Below, piece by piece: positions 20,271-27,875 of a stretch of 64,000 bases of DNA. Both the position numbers and the translations under genes were made by a program. Source of the stretch: Bacteroidota bacterium. GTDB lineage: Bacteria > Bacteroidota > Bacteroidia > B-17B0 > Aurantibacillaceae. The notes under the pieces were generated by a model. That model had not been told where the DNA came from, searched no databases, and worked only from the letters and a program-made list of their open reading frames with translations. The stretch is taken from the NCBI GenBank assembly GCA_018267475.1, contig JAFDYI010000014.1, positions 1 to 64,000 on the forward strand, given 5' to 3'. Each line of letters starts with the position of its first letter. Within the stretch, counting starts at the first letter, position 1.

Positions 20271-20605
20271 AGTGTTTTATCCATTAGTGGGTCAATGCTT
20301 AAAAACAAACCCAGTTTGCTGTCGTAAATACGCCCGTTCATATTTATCAGGTCAAAGTTTTGTAAATGCTCGTGCCCGGTAAAGCCTCGGTAAATAATAC
20401 CTGTGGGCGGCCGCACGTTGGTATAAGTCCAGTCGTTTGGGTTTCTATACCTGCCCCAGGGGTCAAAGCTTTGTTCGGCACGGGTTGCGCTTAGTTTTAC
20501 TACAACTGTATCTTCGTTGGCTTGTATGTTTTTTGCAAAGCAAAGTAACAACAGCACAACAACTATTTTACTGCATTTGCTTTTTATGTTATTACTGTTT
20601 TGCAT
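20267..20605 (-). CDS. Orphan RHS core module with own signal peptide (A)
   Basis: A 112-residue protein. A signal peptide is followed by QANEDTVVVKLS and then a stretch of RHS core from RAEQSFDPWGRYRNP to LSIDPLMDKT, where it stops. The core is nearly identical at DNA level to 23586-23791 in the main RHS gene. It has no C-terminal toxin tip, because the frame ends exactly where other copies continue with PGISPYHYA. It is probably a recombination donor or receptor segment, or a decayed cassette. I infer no enzymatic activity. The leader is shared with the two other orphan modules at 20743-21039 and 21450-22367. Confidence 0.75.
   Translation of the reverse strand: MQNSNNIKSKCSKIVVVLLLLCFAKNIQANEDTVVVKLSATRAEQSFDPWGRYRNPNDWTYTNVRPPTGIIYRGFTGHEHLQNFDLINMNGRIYDSKLGLFLSIDPLMDKTL
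20274..20479 (-). repeat. RHS core repeat, copy in orphan module A
   Basis: A 206-base tract that aligns without gaps to 23586-23791, with only scattered mismatches by eye. It encodes RAEQSFDP through PLMDKT. Such tracts allow tips to be swapped by homologous recombination. Confidence 0.85.
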
Positions 20606-20632
20606 TTTTACTAAAAGTGATTTTCTGATACA

Positions 20633-20743
20633 TTACCCGGGATATACACTAAAACTATCTGTAACATATTTATCAAGGCAAATAAATAAGATAATTAACA
20701 GCATAATAATTAGGATTATAATTATGACAACTTTTTTTTTCAT
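20633..20743 (-). CDS. Small predicted membrane peptide (36 aa)
   Basis: An ATG-initiated frame whose first base overlaps the stop codon of orphan module B (TAATG). It encodes three lysines, then about 20 hydrophobic residues rich in Ile/Leu (VVIIIILIIMLLIILFICL), then a short polar tail ending YPG. The position directly after a toxin-tip-like module is where an immunity gene is expected. A 36-residue single-span peptide could be a truncated immunity protein or a chance frame. The tight overlap and the transmembrane pattern are the only support. Confidence 0.45.
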   Translation of the reverse strand: MKKKVVIIIILIIMLLIILFICLDKYVTDSFSVYPG

Positions 20744-21039
20744 TAGCGTATATTAATTGAACCATATATTGCCGAATAAGGGTAATTAGCAAATATTGCA
20801 TTATTTGTATTATTACCGTAATACCCTAATGTAACTTGTCTTCCTGAATATGGAATTTCACCATAATAAGGGGCAACTTCAGGATTAGGTATTAAATCAA
20901 ATTGCGGTAGGTGTTCGTGTCCGGTAAAGCCTCTGTATATTATGCCTGTTGGTAGTTTTACTACAACCGTATCTTCGTTGGCTTGTATTTTTCCAAACCA
21001 AATAAATAACAAGAAAAATATGTATATTATCCTTTTCAT
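20743..21039 (-). CDS. Orphan RHS module with own signal peptide and short tip (B)
   Basis: A 98-residue protein with a signal peptide (ending FGKIQA), the shared NEDTVVVKL leader, then only a short RHS core segment (PTGIIYRGFTGHEHL) that switches to a unique 50-residue tail rich in Tyr, Asn and Pro. The tail does not match any toxin family I recognise. Compared with modules A and C the core has been cut down, and the tail starts right after PQFDLIPNP. It lies 12 bases downstream of the candidate immunity gene at 21052-21438, so it follows the previous toxin-immunity pair. Confidence 0.7.
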   Translation of the reverse strand: MKRIIYIFFLLFIWFGKIQANEDTVVVKLPTGIIYRGFTGHEHLPQFDLIPNPEVAPYYGEIPYSGRQVTLGYYGNNTNNAIFANYPYSAIYGSINIR

Positions 21040-21051
21040 TAAATGTTATAC

Positions 21052-21438
21052 TTATTTTCTAAAGGGGAATTTTTTAAAAGAATAAGTCTTAATTCCTTTG
21101 CCGTATTCGTGTACTCCTATTACTTGTTTTTGAATGCTTTTTGAGTTTAAAATTTGTGATATGTTAGTTATTTTAGTGTCTGAAGTATCTTTAATAGAAA
21201 TAAAGTAAGTGTTCTGTCGTTTTGTTTGTTCATCAGGAACAATATTAAAGTAATATTCTGATAATAAATTCCAACACTGTTTATTCATTAGATTAAAATT
21301 ATTTAGTCCAATAAAATAATTAGTTACACTGTCTTTTAAATACTCTTTATTATCATAAAATACACTAATATCACATTTTTTCTGAGCGTAGGATATATAC
21401 GCTGTAAAAGATAATAGTATTACGAATTTCAATCTCAT
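21052..21438 (-). CDS. Secreted small protein, candidate immunity to module C
   Basis: A 128-residue protein with a signal peptide (ending ISYAQ) and a mature part with no recognised domain. It starts 11 bases after orphan RHS module C and is followed by module B. Position alone (small exported protein directly after an RHS tip) suggests it neutralises that tip in the periplasm, as immunity proteins do in polymorphic toxin loci. Base composition is AT-rich, unlike the RHS core segments but like the variable tips. Function is an inference from context. Confidence 0.6.
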   Translation of the reverse strand: MRLKFVILLSFTAYISYAQKKCDISVFYDNKEYLKDSVTNYFIGLNNFNLMNKQCWNLLSEYYFNIVPDEQTKRQNTYFISIKDTSDTKITNISQILNSKSIQKQVIGVHEYGKGIKTYSFKKFPFRK

Positions 21439-21449
21439 ATTTTAAATCT

Positions 21450-22367
21450 TTACTTTGTAATTTCTATTGCTTTTATTAACGCTTGAAAGTGCATATGATT
21501 TTGATGAGGAAATGTGGCAGATGAATTAGGAATAAAAGGAGCGTTCCCATCTTTGTTTAATGTAATTACATTCCAAATACCTTCATTATTAAATCCAAAC
21601 TTTCTAAAGTAATTTGCGTATTCAGCACTTTTTACAGCATCAGCATTATCATTTCTCGTGTCTGACTGAACAGAATATGGTACTCTTTCTTTACCAATAT
21701 ATTGAACATCAACTAATGTTTTCTTAGAGGGTTTACCTGGATTTTTTTGGTTTGTATTATTGGGAGAATGAACCCCTTCTTCATTCATTAGCTGATTAAC
21801 TTTTGAAACGTAGCCTGTCTTTTCAAAATATGAATATGTAGCACCTAAGAAAGATGCTGCGCCATCTTCGGGTAAAAAATTTGTTCCTTGATAAAACAAT
21901 TGATGAGCAAAGAAAGATGTTTTTTGAGGTAATTCAATCATACCTTTTTTATTAACTTTATATGTCCCTAAATCTACTTTTGTACCATCATGTTTTACAT
22001 AAGTATATGTATTCGTTAGGTCTTTAGTTCTTTCAACTCCTACTGCTCCGTCTTCGTGTATCAAATAATTATCTTCATAGTTCCCTGTAATATCAGTAAA
22101 CTTAAGCGGGTTGTTATTAGCATAGTGGTAAGGGCTAATACCCGGTGTTTTATCCATCAAAGGGTCAATACTTAAAAATAAGCCAAGTTTACTGTCGTAC
22201 ACACGTCCGTTCATATTTATCAGGTCAAAGTTTTGTAAATGCTCGTGCCCGGTAAAGCCTCGGTAAGTAATACCTTTAGATAGCTTTACAACAACTGTAT
22301 CTTCATTTGCTTGTACTTTTGCAAGCATAATAAAAAATAAAGCTATCATTTGTAGTGTTTTTTTCAT
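21450..22367 (-). CDS. Orphan RHS module with signal peptide and toxin-like tip (C)
   Basis: A 305-residue protein. It has a signal peptide (ending AKVQA), the shared NEDTVVVKLS leader, an RHS core (GITYRGFTGHEHL ... GISPYHYANNNPLKFTD, about residues 30-95), then a unique 210-residue tip. The tip ends with VDVQYIG and HQNHMHFQ, which resemble the Asp and H-x-H zinc ligands of LAS-type murein peptidases (MepA/M15). I do not find the expected first His, so a peptidoglycan-cutting role is only a suggestion. An exported 128-residue candidate immunity protein follows 11 bases later. Confidence 0.75.
   Translation of the reverse strand: MKKTLQMIALFFIMLAKVQANEDTVVVKLSKGITYRGFTGHEHLQNFDLINMNGRVYDSKLGLFLSIDPLMDKTPGISPYHYANNNPLKFTDITGNYEDNYLIHEDGAVGVERTKDLTNTYTYVKHDGTKVDLGTYKVNKKGMIELPQKTSFFAHQLFYQGTNFLPEDGAASFLGATYSYFEKTGYVSKVNQLMNEEGVHSPNNTNQKNPGKPSKKTLVDVQYIGKERVPYSVQSDTRNDNADAVKSAEYANYFRKFGFNNEGIWNVITLNKDGNAPFIPNSSATFPHQNHMHFQALIKAIEITK
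22093..22270 (-). repeat. RHS core repeat, copy in module C
   Basis: Encodes the core from ITYRGFTGHEHL to NPLKFTD and is closely similar to about 23535-23716 in the main RHS gene. It extends 40 bases further toward the tip than the copy in module A. Confidence 0.8.
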
Positions 22368-22374
22368 CTATTGA

Positions 22375-22794
22375 TTAATTCTTTTTGCAATCTTCGTATT
22401 TTCCATTAAAAATTAAACTAAAATCATAAGACCGCCATAATGATTTTCCACTATGAAAATCTTTTGTTTCTTCATCTGTCATTTCTTTTTTAGTTAAAAA
22501 TAAACTATCTGGAATAGTATTCTCTATTATTGAATTGCTAATAACTGTTATGGGATTTGCTCCCCAATTAATATCCATACCTCCTGAATAAATATGCATT
22601 TTAATGTATTCTTTTCGTTTTATATTGTCATAAGCACCAAAAAAAAGTCTTACATACTTACTTTCATTTGGAATAATCGAAGTCGTATACTCTAACGTTA
22701 AACTTTCTTTTTTATTCGGAGAATAGATTGTATAACTTTCGTGAAAACACGAAGTCAAAAAAAACACACTAATTATATAGAATAATATCTTCAT
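22375..22794 (-). CDS. Lipoprotein, candidate immunity to the main RHS tip
   Basis: I place the start at the ATG at 22794 (MKILFYIISVFFLTSC), giving 139 residues with a clear lipobox Cys about residue 16. A longer frame upstream would bury the signal peptide. The start is one base after the stop of the main RHS gene, so translation is almost certainly coupled. The mature part has no family I recognise. A small lipoprotein directly after an RHS toxin is the usual layout of an immunity gene, and the lipid anchor would place it in the periplasm or on the membrane. Confidence 0.68.
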   Translation of the reverse strand: MKILFYIISVFFLTSCFHESYTIYSPNKKESLTLEYTTSIIPNESKYVRLFFGAYDNIKRKEYIKMHIYSGGMDINWGANPITVISNSIIENTIPDSLFLTKKEMTDEETKDFHSGKSLWRSYDFSLIFNGKYEDCKKN

Positions 22795-22795
22795 T

Positions 22796-24424
22796 TTATT
22801 TTTGAAATTGATAGTAACCTGCCCTTTGTAAATCTTGAGACACTTTGTCGTCGTGGAATGCGGGTGAAATATTAATACCTTGAATCGGTGTCCCGTTAAT
22901 AGCACCTCCCATTAATTGTTGGTCAAGCCAATTTAATCCAGATTTTAAATAAAATAAAAATCCTTTTTGATTTCCATTATCGTTATATGCTCCAAAACCA
23001 GACATTGTTGTTTCATATGACAATCCTAACATATTGGCAGTTCTTCCTGCAAAAAAATTACCTTGGTCTCTTCTAGTCATAATTAAATACTCATTATAAA
23101 AAGAAGCTTGGTATCCATATTTATCTCTTTCTGCTTGCGTTGTGTTTTTATAATCAAGCCCAACAGATTTAATATCATATTTACCTCCATTTCCCGCATT
23201 AGCCATATAATCTTTAAAAGATTCATACATACTATGACTTAACATAAAATTTCCTAATGTTCTAGTTGCGTTTGAAACATTCTGATGAGCTTCATCCCCA
23301 AAATCGACTTTCCCAATCCATTCTCCTGTTTTTGGATTTTTAAACGTATATTCAGATCCTGTATATCCAACATATGTGCCTGATTTTTTATATTCTTCTG
23401 TTTTACCTTCATCAAACTTTTCTTTTGTAACACCTTTCACTTGATATACTCCTTTATCTCCGTCAATTTTTCCTCCAATCACATTTCCAAATTCATCTAC
23501 AAAAGTGCTTTGCCCGGTTGTGCCACTCGGGTCAGTAAATTTAAGTGGGTTATTCAAAGCATAGTGGTAAGGGCTAATACCCGGTGTTTTATCCATCAAA
23601 GGGTCAATACTTAAAAATAAGCCCAGTTTGCTATCGTACACACGCCCGTTCATATTTATCAGGTCAAAGTTTTGTAAATGCTCGTGCCCGGTAAAACCTC
23701 GGTAAATAATACCTGTGGGCGGCAGCACGTTGGTATAAGTCCAGTCGTTTGGGTTTCTATACCTGCCCCAGGGGTCAAAGCTTTGTTCGGCTCTTACAGT
23801 TCCGTTGGCATCAGTTAGTTTTAAAATACTGCCCAGGTGGTCGGTATATACAAAATACAAAGTATCATCGCTACCGTTTTTGGCGTATATGGCGCATAAG
23901 CCGCTGGGGGCTTGTATGTAGCTAAGCTCACGGCTGTATTGGTTTGCTCCTGTTGTTTTTTCGTAGTTGGGTACATAGTCTCTTTTTAGCTGTGTGCCTG
24001 TATTGGTGTTGGTTAGTATGCTTTGTACGCGCTGCATATCGGGTCCGTAGCTTATGTCGTAGGTATAATCGCCTTCGGTTAGGTTGGTAAGTTTGCTAAA
24101 GCTGTTGTAGGCAGCACTTTGGGTGTTGCTGCTAATGCTTGCGTCCACGTTTTCTACGGTGTTTAGTTGGTTAAAGGCGTTGTTTTGATAAGCATAGTTA
24201 CCTAAGTTAGAGCCATTAGGGCTTGTGGATGTTTTTTTGGCAATGTTGCCTGTGCCCGTAGTTTGGTACGCAAGGGTAGTAACGTTGGCATTAATGGTGT
24301 TGGTGGTAAGGCGGTTTATGCCATCGTAGCCAAAGGTTTCGGTAAGGCCGCGCAAGAGGTCGCTTCTGCCGGTTATGTTGCCGTTGGTAATATCGGGTGT
24401 GATGCGTACATTATAGGTACTCAT
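22796..24424 (-). CDS. RHS-repeat protein with C-terminal toxin-like tip
   Basis: I start this 542-residue protein at ATG 24424 (MSTYNVRITP), six bases after a perfect promoter -7 element. Residues about 1-225 carry YD/RHS repeats (ETFGYDGINRL, DYTYDISYGPDMQR, YFVYTDHLGSILKL). The conserved core end RAEQSFDPWGRY to NPLKFTDPSGT runs to about 300, and a 240-residue variable tip follows. The tip has a GNFFAGRTANMLGLS segment that faintly recalls the polymorphic toxin-44 family; I would not assign an activity. There is no signal peptide, and the core is much shorter than that of typical RHS proteins, so either the 5' part has been lost or export depends on something else. Confidence 0.82.
   Translation of the reverse strand: MSTYNVRITPDITNGNITGRSDLLRGLTETFGYDGINRLTTNTINANVTTLAYQTTGTGNIAKKTSTSPNGSNLGNYAYQNNAFNQLNTVENVDASISSNTQSAAYNSFSKLTNLTEGDYTYDISYGPDMQRVQSILTNTNTGTQLKRDYVPNYEKTTGANQYSRELSYIQAPSGLCAIYAKNGSDDTLYFVYTDHLGSILKLTDANGTVRAEQSFDPWGRYRNPNDWTYTNVLPPTGIIYRGFTGHEHLQNFDLINMNGRVYDSKLGLFLSIDPLMDKTPGISPYHYALNNPLKFTDPSGTTGQSTFVDEFGNVIGGKIDGDKGVYQVKGVTKEKFDEGKTEEYKKSGTYVGYTGSEYTFKNPKTGEWIGKVDFGDEAHQNVSNATRTLGNFMLSHSMYESFKDYMANAGNGGKYDIKSVGLDYKNTTQAERDKYGYQASFYNEYLIMTRRDQGNFFAGRTANMLGLSYETTMSGFGAYNDNGNQKGFLFYLKSGLNWLDQQLMGGAINGTPIQGINISPAFHDDKVSQDLQRAGYYQFQK
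23586..23791 (-). repeat. RHS core repeat, copy in main RHS gene
   Basis: A 206-base segment shared with 20274-20479 and, over its 3' two thirds, with 22093-22270. Confidence 0.85.
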
Positions 24425-24429
24425 AAGTG

Positions 24430-24460
24430 CAAATATAGTACACATTTTTACCTAAAGCAA
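24430..24460 (-). promoter_or_regulatory. Promoter of the RHS array
   Basis: On the minus strand TTG (24458-24460), 20 bases, then TATATTTG (24430-24437). The start codon at 24424 follows within six bases, so the transcript would be nearly leaderless. Confidence 0.75.
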
Positions 24461-24614
24461 AAACACGAGTGGTTATTCCTTATTTTTGATTACAAAGAAT
24501 GTTTTTTACTTTTTATTTAGTTCACGAAAAACAGACCTCCTTCTTTTTGCCAAAGATTTTTTTACAGCCCCTATGAAAAGAAAAAAAATCTCGCTCTTGC
24601 TTTAAACATTTTAT

Positions 24615-24622
24615 TAGATTTG
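24615..24622 (+). promoter_or_regulatory. -7 element (TAGATTTG) of aspC-like gene
   Basis: A match to TAnnTTTG 19 bases before the aminotransferase start. A TTG at 24597-24599 lies 15 bases upstream, slightly close. Confidence 0.5.
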
Positions 24623-24640
24623 GAGCATAAATAAAGCAGT

Positions 24641-25831
24641 ATGTATTTATCTAACCGAGTAAATCATTTAGCAGAAAGCCAAACCATTGCTATGGCTCGC
24701 AAAACCCGAGACCTTATAGCGCAAGGCGCCGACATTATAAACCTTACCTTAGGCGAACCCGATTTTAACACGCCCGACGTAATAAAAGAGACGGCGAAAA
24801 AAGCCGTTGATGCTAATTTTAGCTTTTATACCCATGTTTCGGGATATTTGGAACTGAGGCAAGCTATCTGCCAAAAGTTTAAGCGCGACAACGATTTGGA
24901 TTTTACCCCCGAAGAAATTGTAGTAAGTACCGGTGCCAAACAAAGCATTGCTAATGCCGTGCTGTGCATGCTCAACCCCGGCGATGAGGTTATTATTCCG
25001 GCACCCTACTGGGTTACCTATACCGAAATTTTAAAATTATCAGAGGCTAAACCTGTGTTAGTACAAACCACTATTGATAGTAATTTTAAAATAACAGCCC
25101 AGCAACTAAAAAAAGCCATCAGCCCCAAAACGCGCATGATGATTTTTTCTTCGCCTTGTAACCCATCGGGCTCGGTGTATAGTGCGCAAGAGTTAGCGGC
25201 CTTAGCCGACGTTATTAAGGAACATGAAAACCTATACGTAATAAGCGACGAAATATACGAACATATCAATTTTGTAGGTAAGCACGCCAGTATTGCCCAT
25301 ATAAACGGCATGAAAGAACGCACCCTTATTATCAACGGCGTTTCAAAAGGATTTGCTATGACGGGTTGGCGCGGCGGCATTTTAGCTGCCCCAAAGTGGA
25401 TAGCCCAAGCCTGCGATAAAATGCAAGGCCAGTTTACATCAGCCACCAGCAGCATTACCCAAAAAGCCATGTATGCAGCCATGCTGTTGCCAGCAGAAAG
25501 TACTCATTACATGCGCGATGCTTTTAAAAAACGAAGAGATTTGGTGGTAAAAAAACTAAATGAAATAAAAGGCTTTGTGTGCAACAACCCCGATGGGGCA
25601 TTTTACGTGTTCCCGGATGTGCGTTTTTTCTTAGGAAAAAAATACCAAGAAAAAACAATACAAAACACCAGCGATTTCTGTTTGTTTTTATTAGAAACGG
25701 CAGGGGTTTCTACGGTGCCGGGTAGTGCCTTTGGCCACGATACCTGCATACGCATCAGCTATGCTACGGCAGAAGAAAAATTACAGAAAGCTATGGACAG
25801 AATAAAACAAGCCGTAGAAAAATTACATTAA
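24641..25831 (+). CDS. aspC: Aspartate aminotransferase (class I PLP enzyme)
   Basis: A 396-residue pyridoxal-phosphate aminotransferase of subgroup I. The PLP lysine is Lys236 in SKGFAMTGWRGG. Other signatures are NLTLGEPDF at the N terminus, SSPCNPSGSVY, ISDEIYEHI and the C-terminal RISYATAEE with the substrate-carboxylate Arg. Aspartate is the likely main substrate, but the Ib-type subfamily can also use prephenate or other acids. The sugar kinase gene begins three bases after its stop. Confidence 0.9.
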   Translation: MYLSNRVNHLAESQTIAMARKTRDLIAQGADIINLTLGEPDFNTPDVIKETAKKAVDANFSFYTHVSGYLELRQAICQKFKRDNDLDFTPEEIVVSTGAKQSIANAVLCMLNPGDEVIIPAPYWVTYTEILKLSEAKPVLVQTTIDSNFKITAQQLKKAISPKTRMMIFSSPCNPSGSVYSAQELAALADVIKEHENLYVISDEIYEHINFVGKHASIAHINGMKERTLIINGVSKGFAMTGWRGGILAAPKWIAQACDKMQGQFTSATSSITQKAMYAAMLLPAESTHYMRDAFKKRRDLVVKKLNEIKGFVCNNPDGAFYVFPDVRFFLGKKYQEKTIQNTSDFCLFLLETAGVSTVPGSAFGHDTCIRISYATAEEKLQKAMDRIKQAVEKLH

Positions 25832-25834
25832 GAG

Positions 25835-26851
25835 ATGAAAAAATTTTCGATAAAAAAAGAGCATATACGCGAGCTTTTTAAATCGTTTGCTAACCTAAAT
25901 GTATTGGTTATAGGCGATGTAATGGTTGATTCATATATGTGGGGCAGCGTATCGCGCATATCACCCGAAGCACCGGTACCCATTGTAACTGTAAAAGAAA
26001 AAGAACGCCGCTTAGGAGGTGCCGCCAACGTGGCTCTTAACCTACAAGCCTTAGGAGCCACCCCTATTTTATGCAGTGTAATTGGAGTGGATCATGAAGG
26101 GCAATTTTTTTTAGACCTTTTAAAAAAACAAAAATTAAGTCAAAAAGGGATTTTAAAATCAAGAGAGCGCATTACTACGGTAAAAACACGTGTAATAGGC
26201 AACAACCACCAGGTAGTGCGGGTTGATGAGGAGATGGAGGAAGATATTTTAGCACAAGAGATAGATCAGTTGCAACAGCTTATTTCTTTCATTCTTCAGC
26301 ACGATAAAATTGATGTCATTATTTTTGAAGATTACAACAAAGGGCTCATCACTCAAAAAATCATTCAAAAAACGGTAGAGTTAGCAAAAAAACAAGGTAT
26401 CCCGGTAGCTGTGGATCCTAAAAAGAAAAACTTTTTGAATTACAAAGGCGTTACCCTTTTTAAACCCAACTTAAAAGAGTTGCGCGAAGGGCTAAAAGTA
26501 GATTTTGATATCAATAAAGAAAACGAAATACAACGCATTGTAAGTAGTTTTAGAAATCGTCAAAAAATAGCCACCGTGCTGCTCACTCTTTCAGAAAAAG
26601 GAATATGTACGAACTCGCGCAGCATCAAACAAATTATACCGGCGCACTACCGAAATATAACCGATGTATCAGGCGCAGGCGATACGGTAATAAGCGTAGC
26701 CGCTTTGTGTTTGGCTTTAGAGATAGATCCTATTCTTACCGCCGCCTTATCCAACTTGGCAGGAGGATTGGTGTGCGAAAAAGTAGGGGTAGTACCGATT
26801 AACAAAGAGCAACTTTTGAAAGAAGCACTGAGTTTAGATTTTGTGCGGTAA
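25835..26851 (+). CDS. Heptose-7-phosphate kinase (RfaE/HldE domain I type)
   Basis: A 338-residue PfkB/ribokinase-fold kinase. The N-terminal GDVMVDSYMWG and RISPEAPVPIV match the kinase domain of HldE (RfaE domain I), and DVSGAGDTV near the C terminus is the PfkB anion-hole/catalytic-Asp signature. The C-terminal nucleotidyltransferase of the bifunctional HldE is absent. It would phosphorylate heptose 7-phosphate at C1, the step missing from the gmhA cluster 11 kb upstream, so the pathway genes are spread over two loci. It starts three bases after the aminotransferase. Confidence 0.87.
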   Translation: MKKFSIKKEHIRELFKSFANLNVLVIGDVMVDSYMWGSVSRISPEAPVPIVTVKEKERRLGGAANVALNLQALGATPILCSVIGVDHEGQFFLDLLKKQKLSQKGILKSRERITTVKTRVIGNNHQVVRVDEEMEEDILAQEIDQLQQLISFILQHDKIDVIIFEDYNKGLITQKIIQKTVELAKKQGIPVAVDPKKKNFLNYKGVTLFKPNLKELREGLKVDFDINKENEIQRIVSSFRNRQKIATVLLTLSEKGICTNSRSIKQIIPAHYRNITDVSGAGDTVISVAALCLALEIDPILTAALSNLAGGLVCEKVGVVPINKEQLLKEALSLDFVR

Positions 26852-26861
26852 GCGCGTGAAA

Positions 26862-27737
26862 TTAAAAGTAGAGGTCATCGGCCTTTAGGCGTAAGTAGCG
26901 CCGTACAGAAAGAGCCGCGCTAAGTCCCGATATAAGAACGCCCAGTAATATAGTTAGTAAAAATAAAACGAGTAAATAGTTGGGGTTTTGCACTACTAAT
27001 AATTCCGGAATAAATTTATTAGAGGCTATTACAAACAACACTACCAACATATCGGCAATAATGCCGGCTATTACCCCGTTAATAATACCGGCAACAATAA
27101 AAGGTTTCCGAATAAAGCCTTGGGTAGCGCCTACCAGATACATGGTTTTTAAAAGAAATCGTTTGGAGTAAATAGATAAACGAATTGTATTATTAATAAG
27201 CGCTACGGCTATGATGATTAATAGGCTTGAAAAAAACAGAATAATAGCCGATATTTTTCTTGTGTTTTTATGAATGTTTTCTACCAATACTTTTTGATAT
27301 ACCACTTCGCGCACCGTTTTTTCAGCGCTTATTTCTTTTTCAATCCAAGTCAGGCTATCAGGATTGGCATATTCCGCTTTTATATTGGCTGTAATGGTGG
27401 CGGGCAACGGGTTTATACCGCCTAATAAACTTAAATCGTCGTGTGTTATTTTTTTATACTCTTCCAAAGCCTCTTCTTTACTTTTGTACGAAGTATTTTT
27501 GATATAAGGAGCAATATCCAACACTTTTTTAAGTTTGTCAATTTCTACTTCAGCGGCGTCTTCTTTCAAATAAACCTGAAAACCTACATTTTCTTTTACG
27601 TGGTTTATAATAAGGCGGGCGTTGATAAAAACCCAACCTACCAGCGCCAATAAAAACAATACTAAGGAAAGACTGATGATGATAGTAACCGACGATGTTT
27701 TTATTTTATTTTGAATGGTGTTGTGCGTCATAAGCAC
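26862..27737 (-). CDS. ftsX: Cell division protein FtsX
   Basis: A 291-residue membrane protein of the FtsEX complex that links division to peptidoglycan hydrolases. It shows the FtsX plan: a first transmembrane segment (about 20-42), an extracytoplasmic loop (about 45-165) with VYLKEDAAEVEIDKLK and VREVVYQKVLV, and three more membrane segments after about 170. The family FtsX/MacB permease domain ends with ALSVRRYLRLKADDLYF. The FtsE ATPase is not adjacent. Length is normal. Confidence 0.9.
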   Translation of the reverse strand: MLMTHNTIQNKIKTSSVTIIISLSLVLFLLALVGWVFINARLIINHVKENVGFQVYLKEDAAEVEIDKLKKVLDIAPYIKNTSYKSKEEALEEYKKITHDDLSLLGGINPLPATITANIKAEYANPDSLTWIEKEISAEKTVREVVYQKVLVENIHKNTRKISAIILFFSSLLIIIAVALINNTIRLSIYSKRFLLKTMYLVGATQGFIRKPFIVAGIINGVIAGIIADMLVVLFVIASNKFIPELLVVQNPNYLLVLFLLTILLGVLISGLSAALSVRRYLRLKADDLYF

Positions 27738-27875
27738 AGCTAAAATACAACGGTTTTTCTTGCCCTTACGGGTATAAAAAAGTATTAACTAACAACTTGT
27801 TGTTGAATGATAGCATCCTTACATAGCAGAAACATTCCACTGCTTTTTTCCTTTTTATTCTTTATAAATGTTGTT

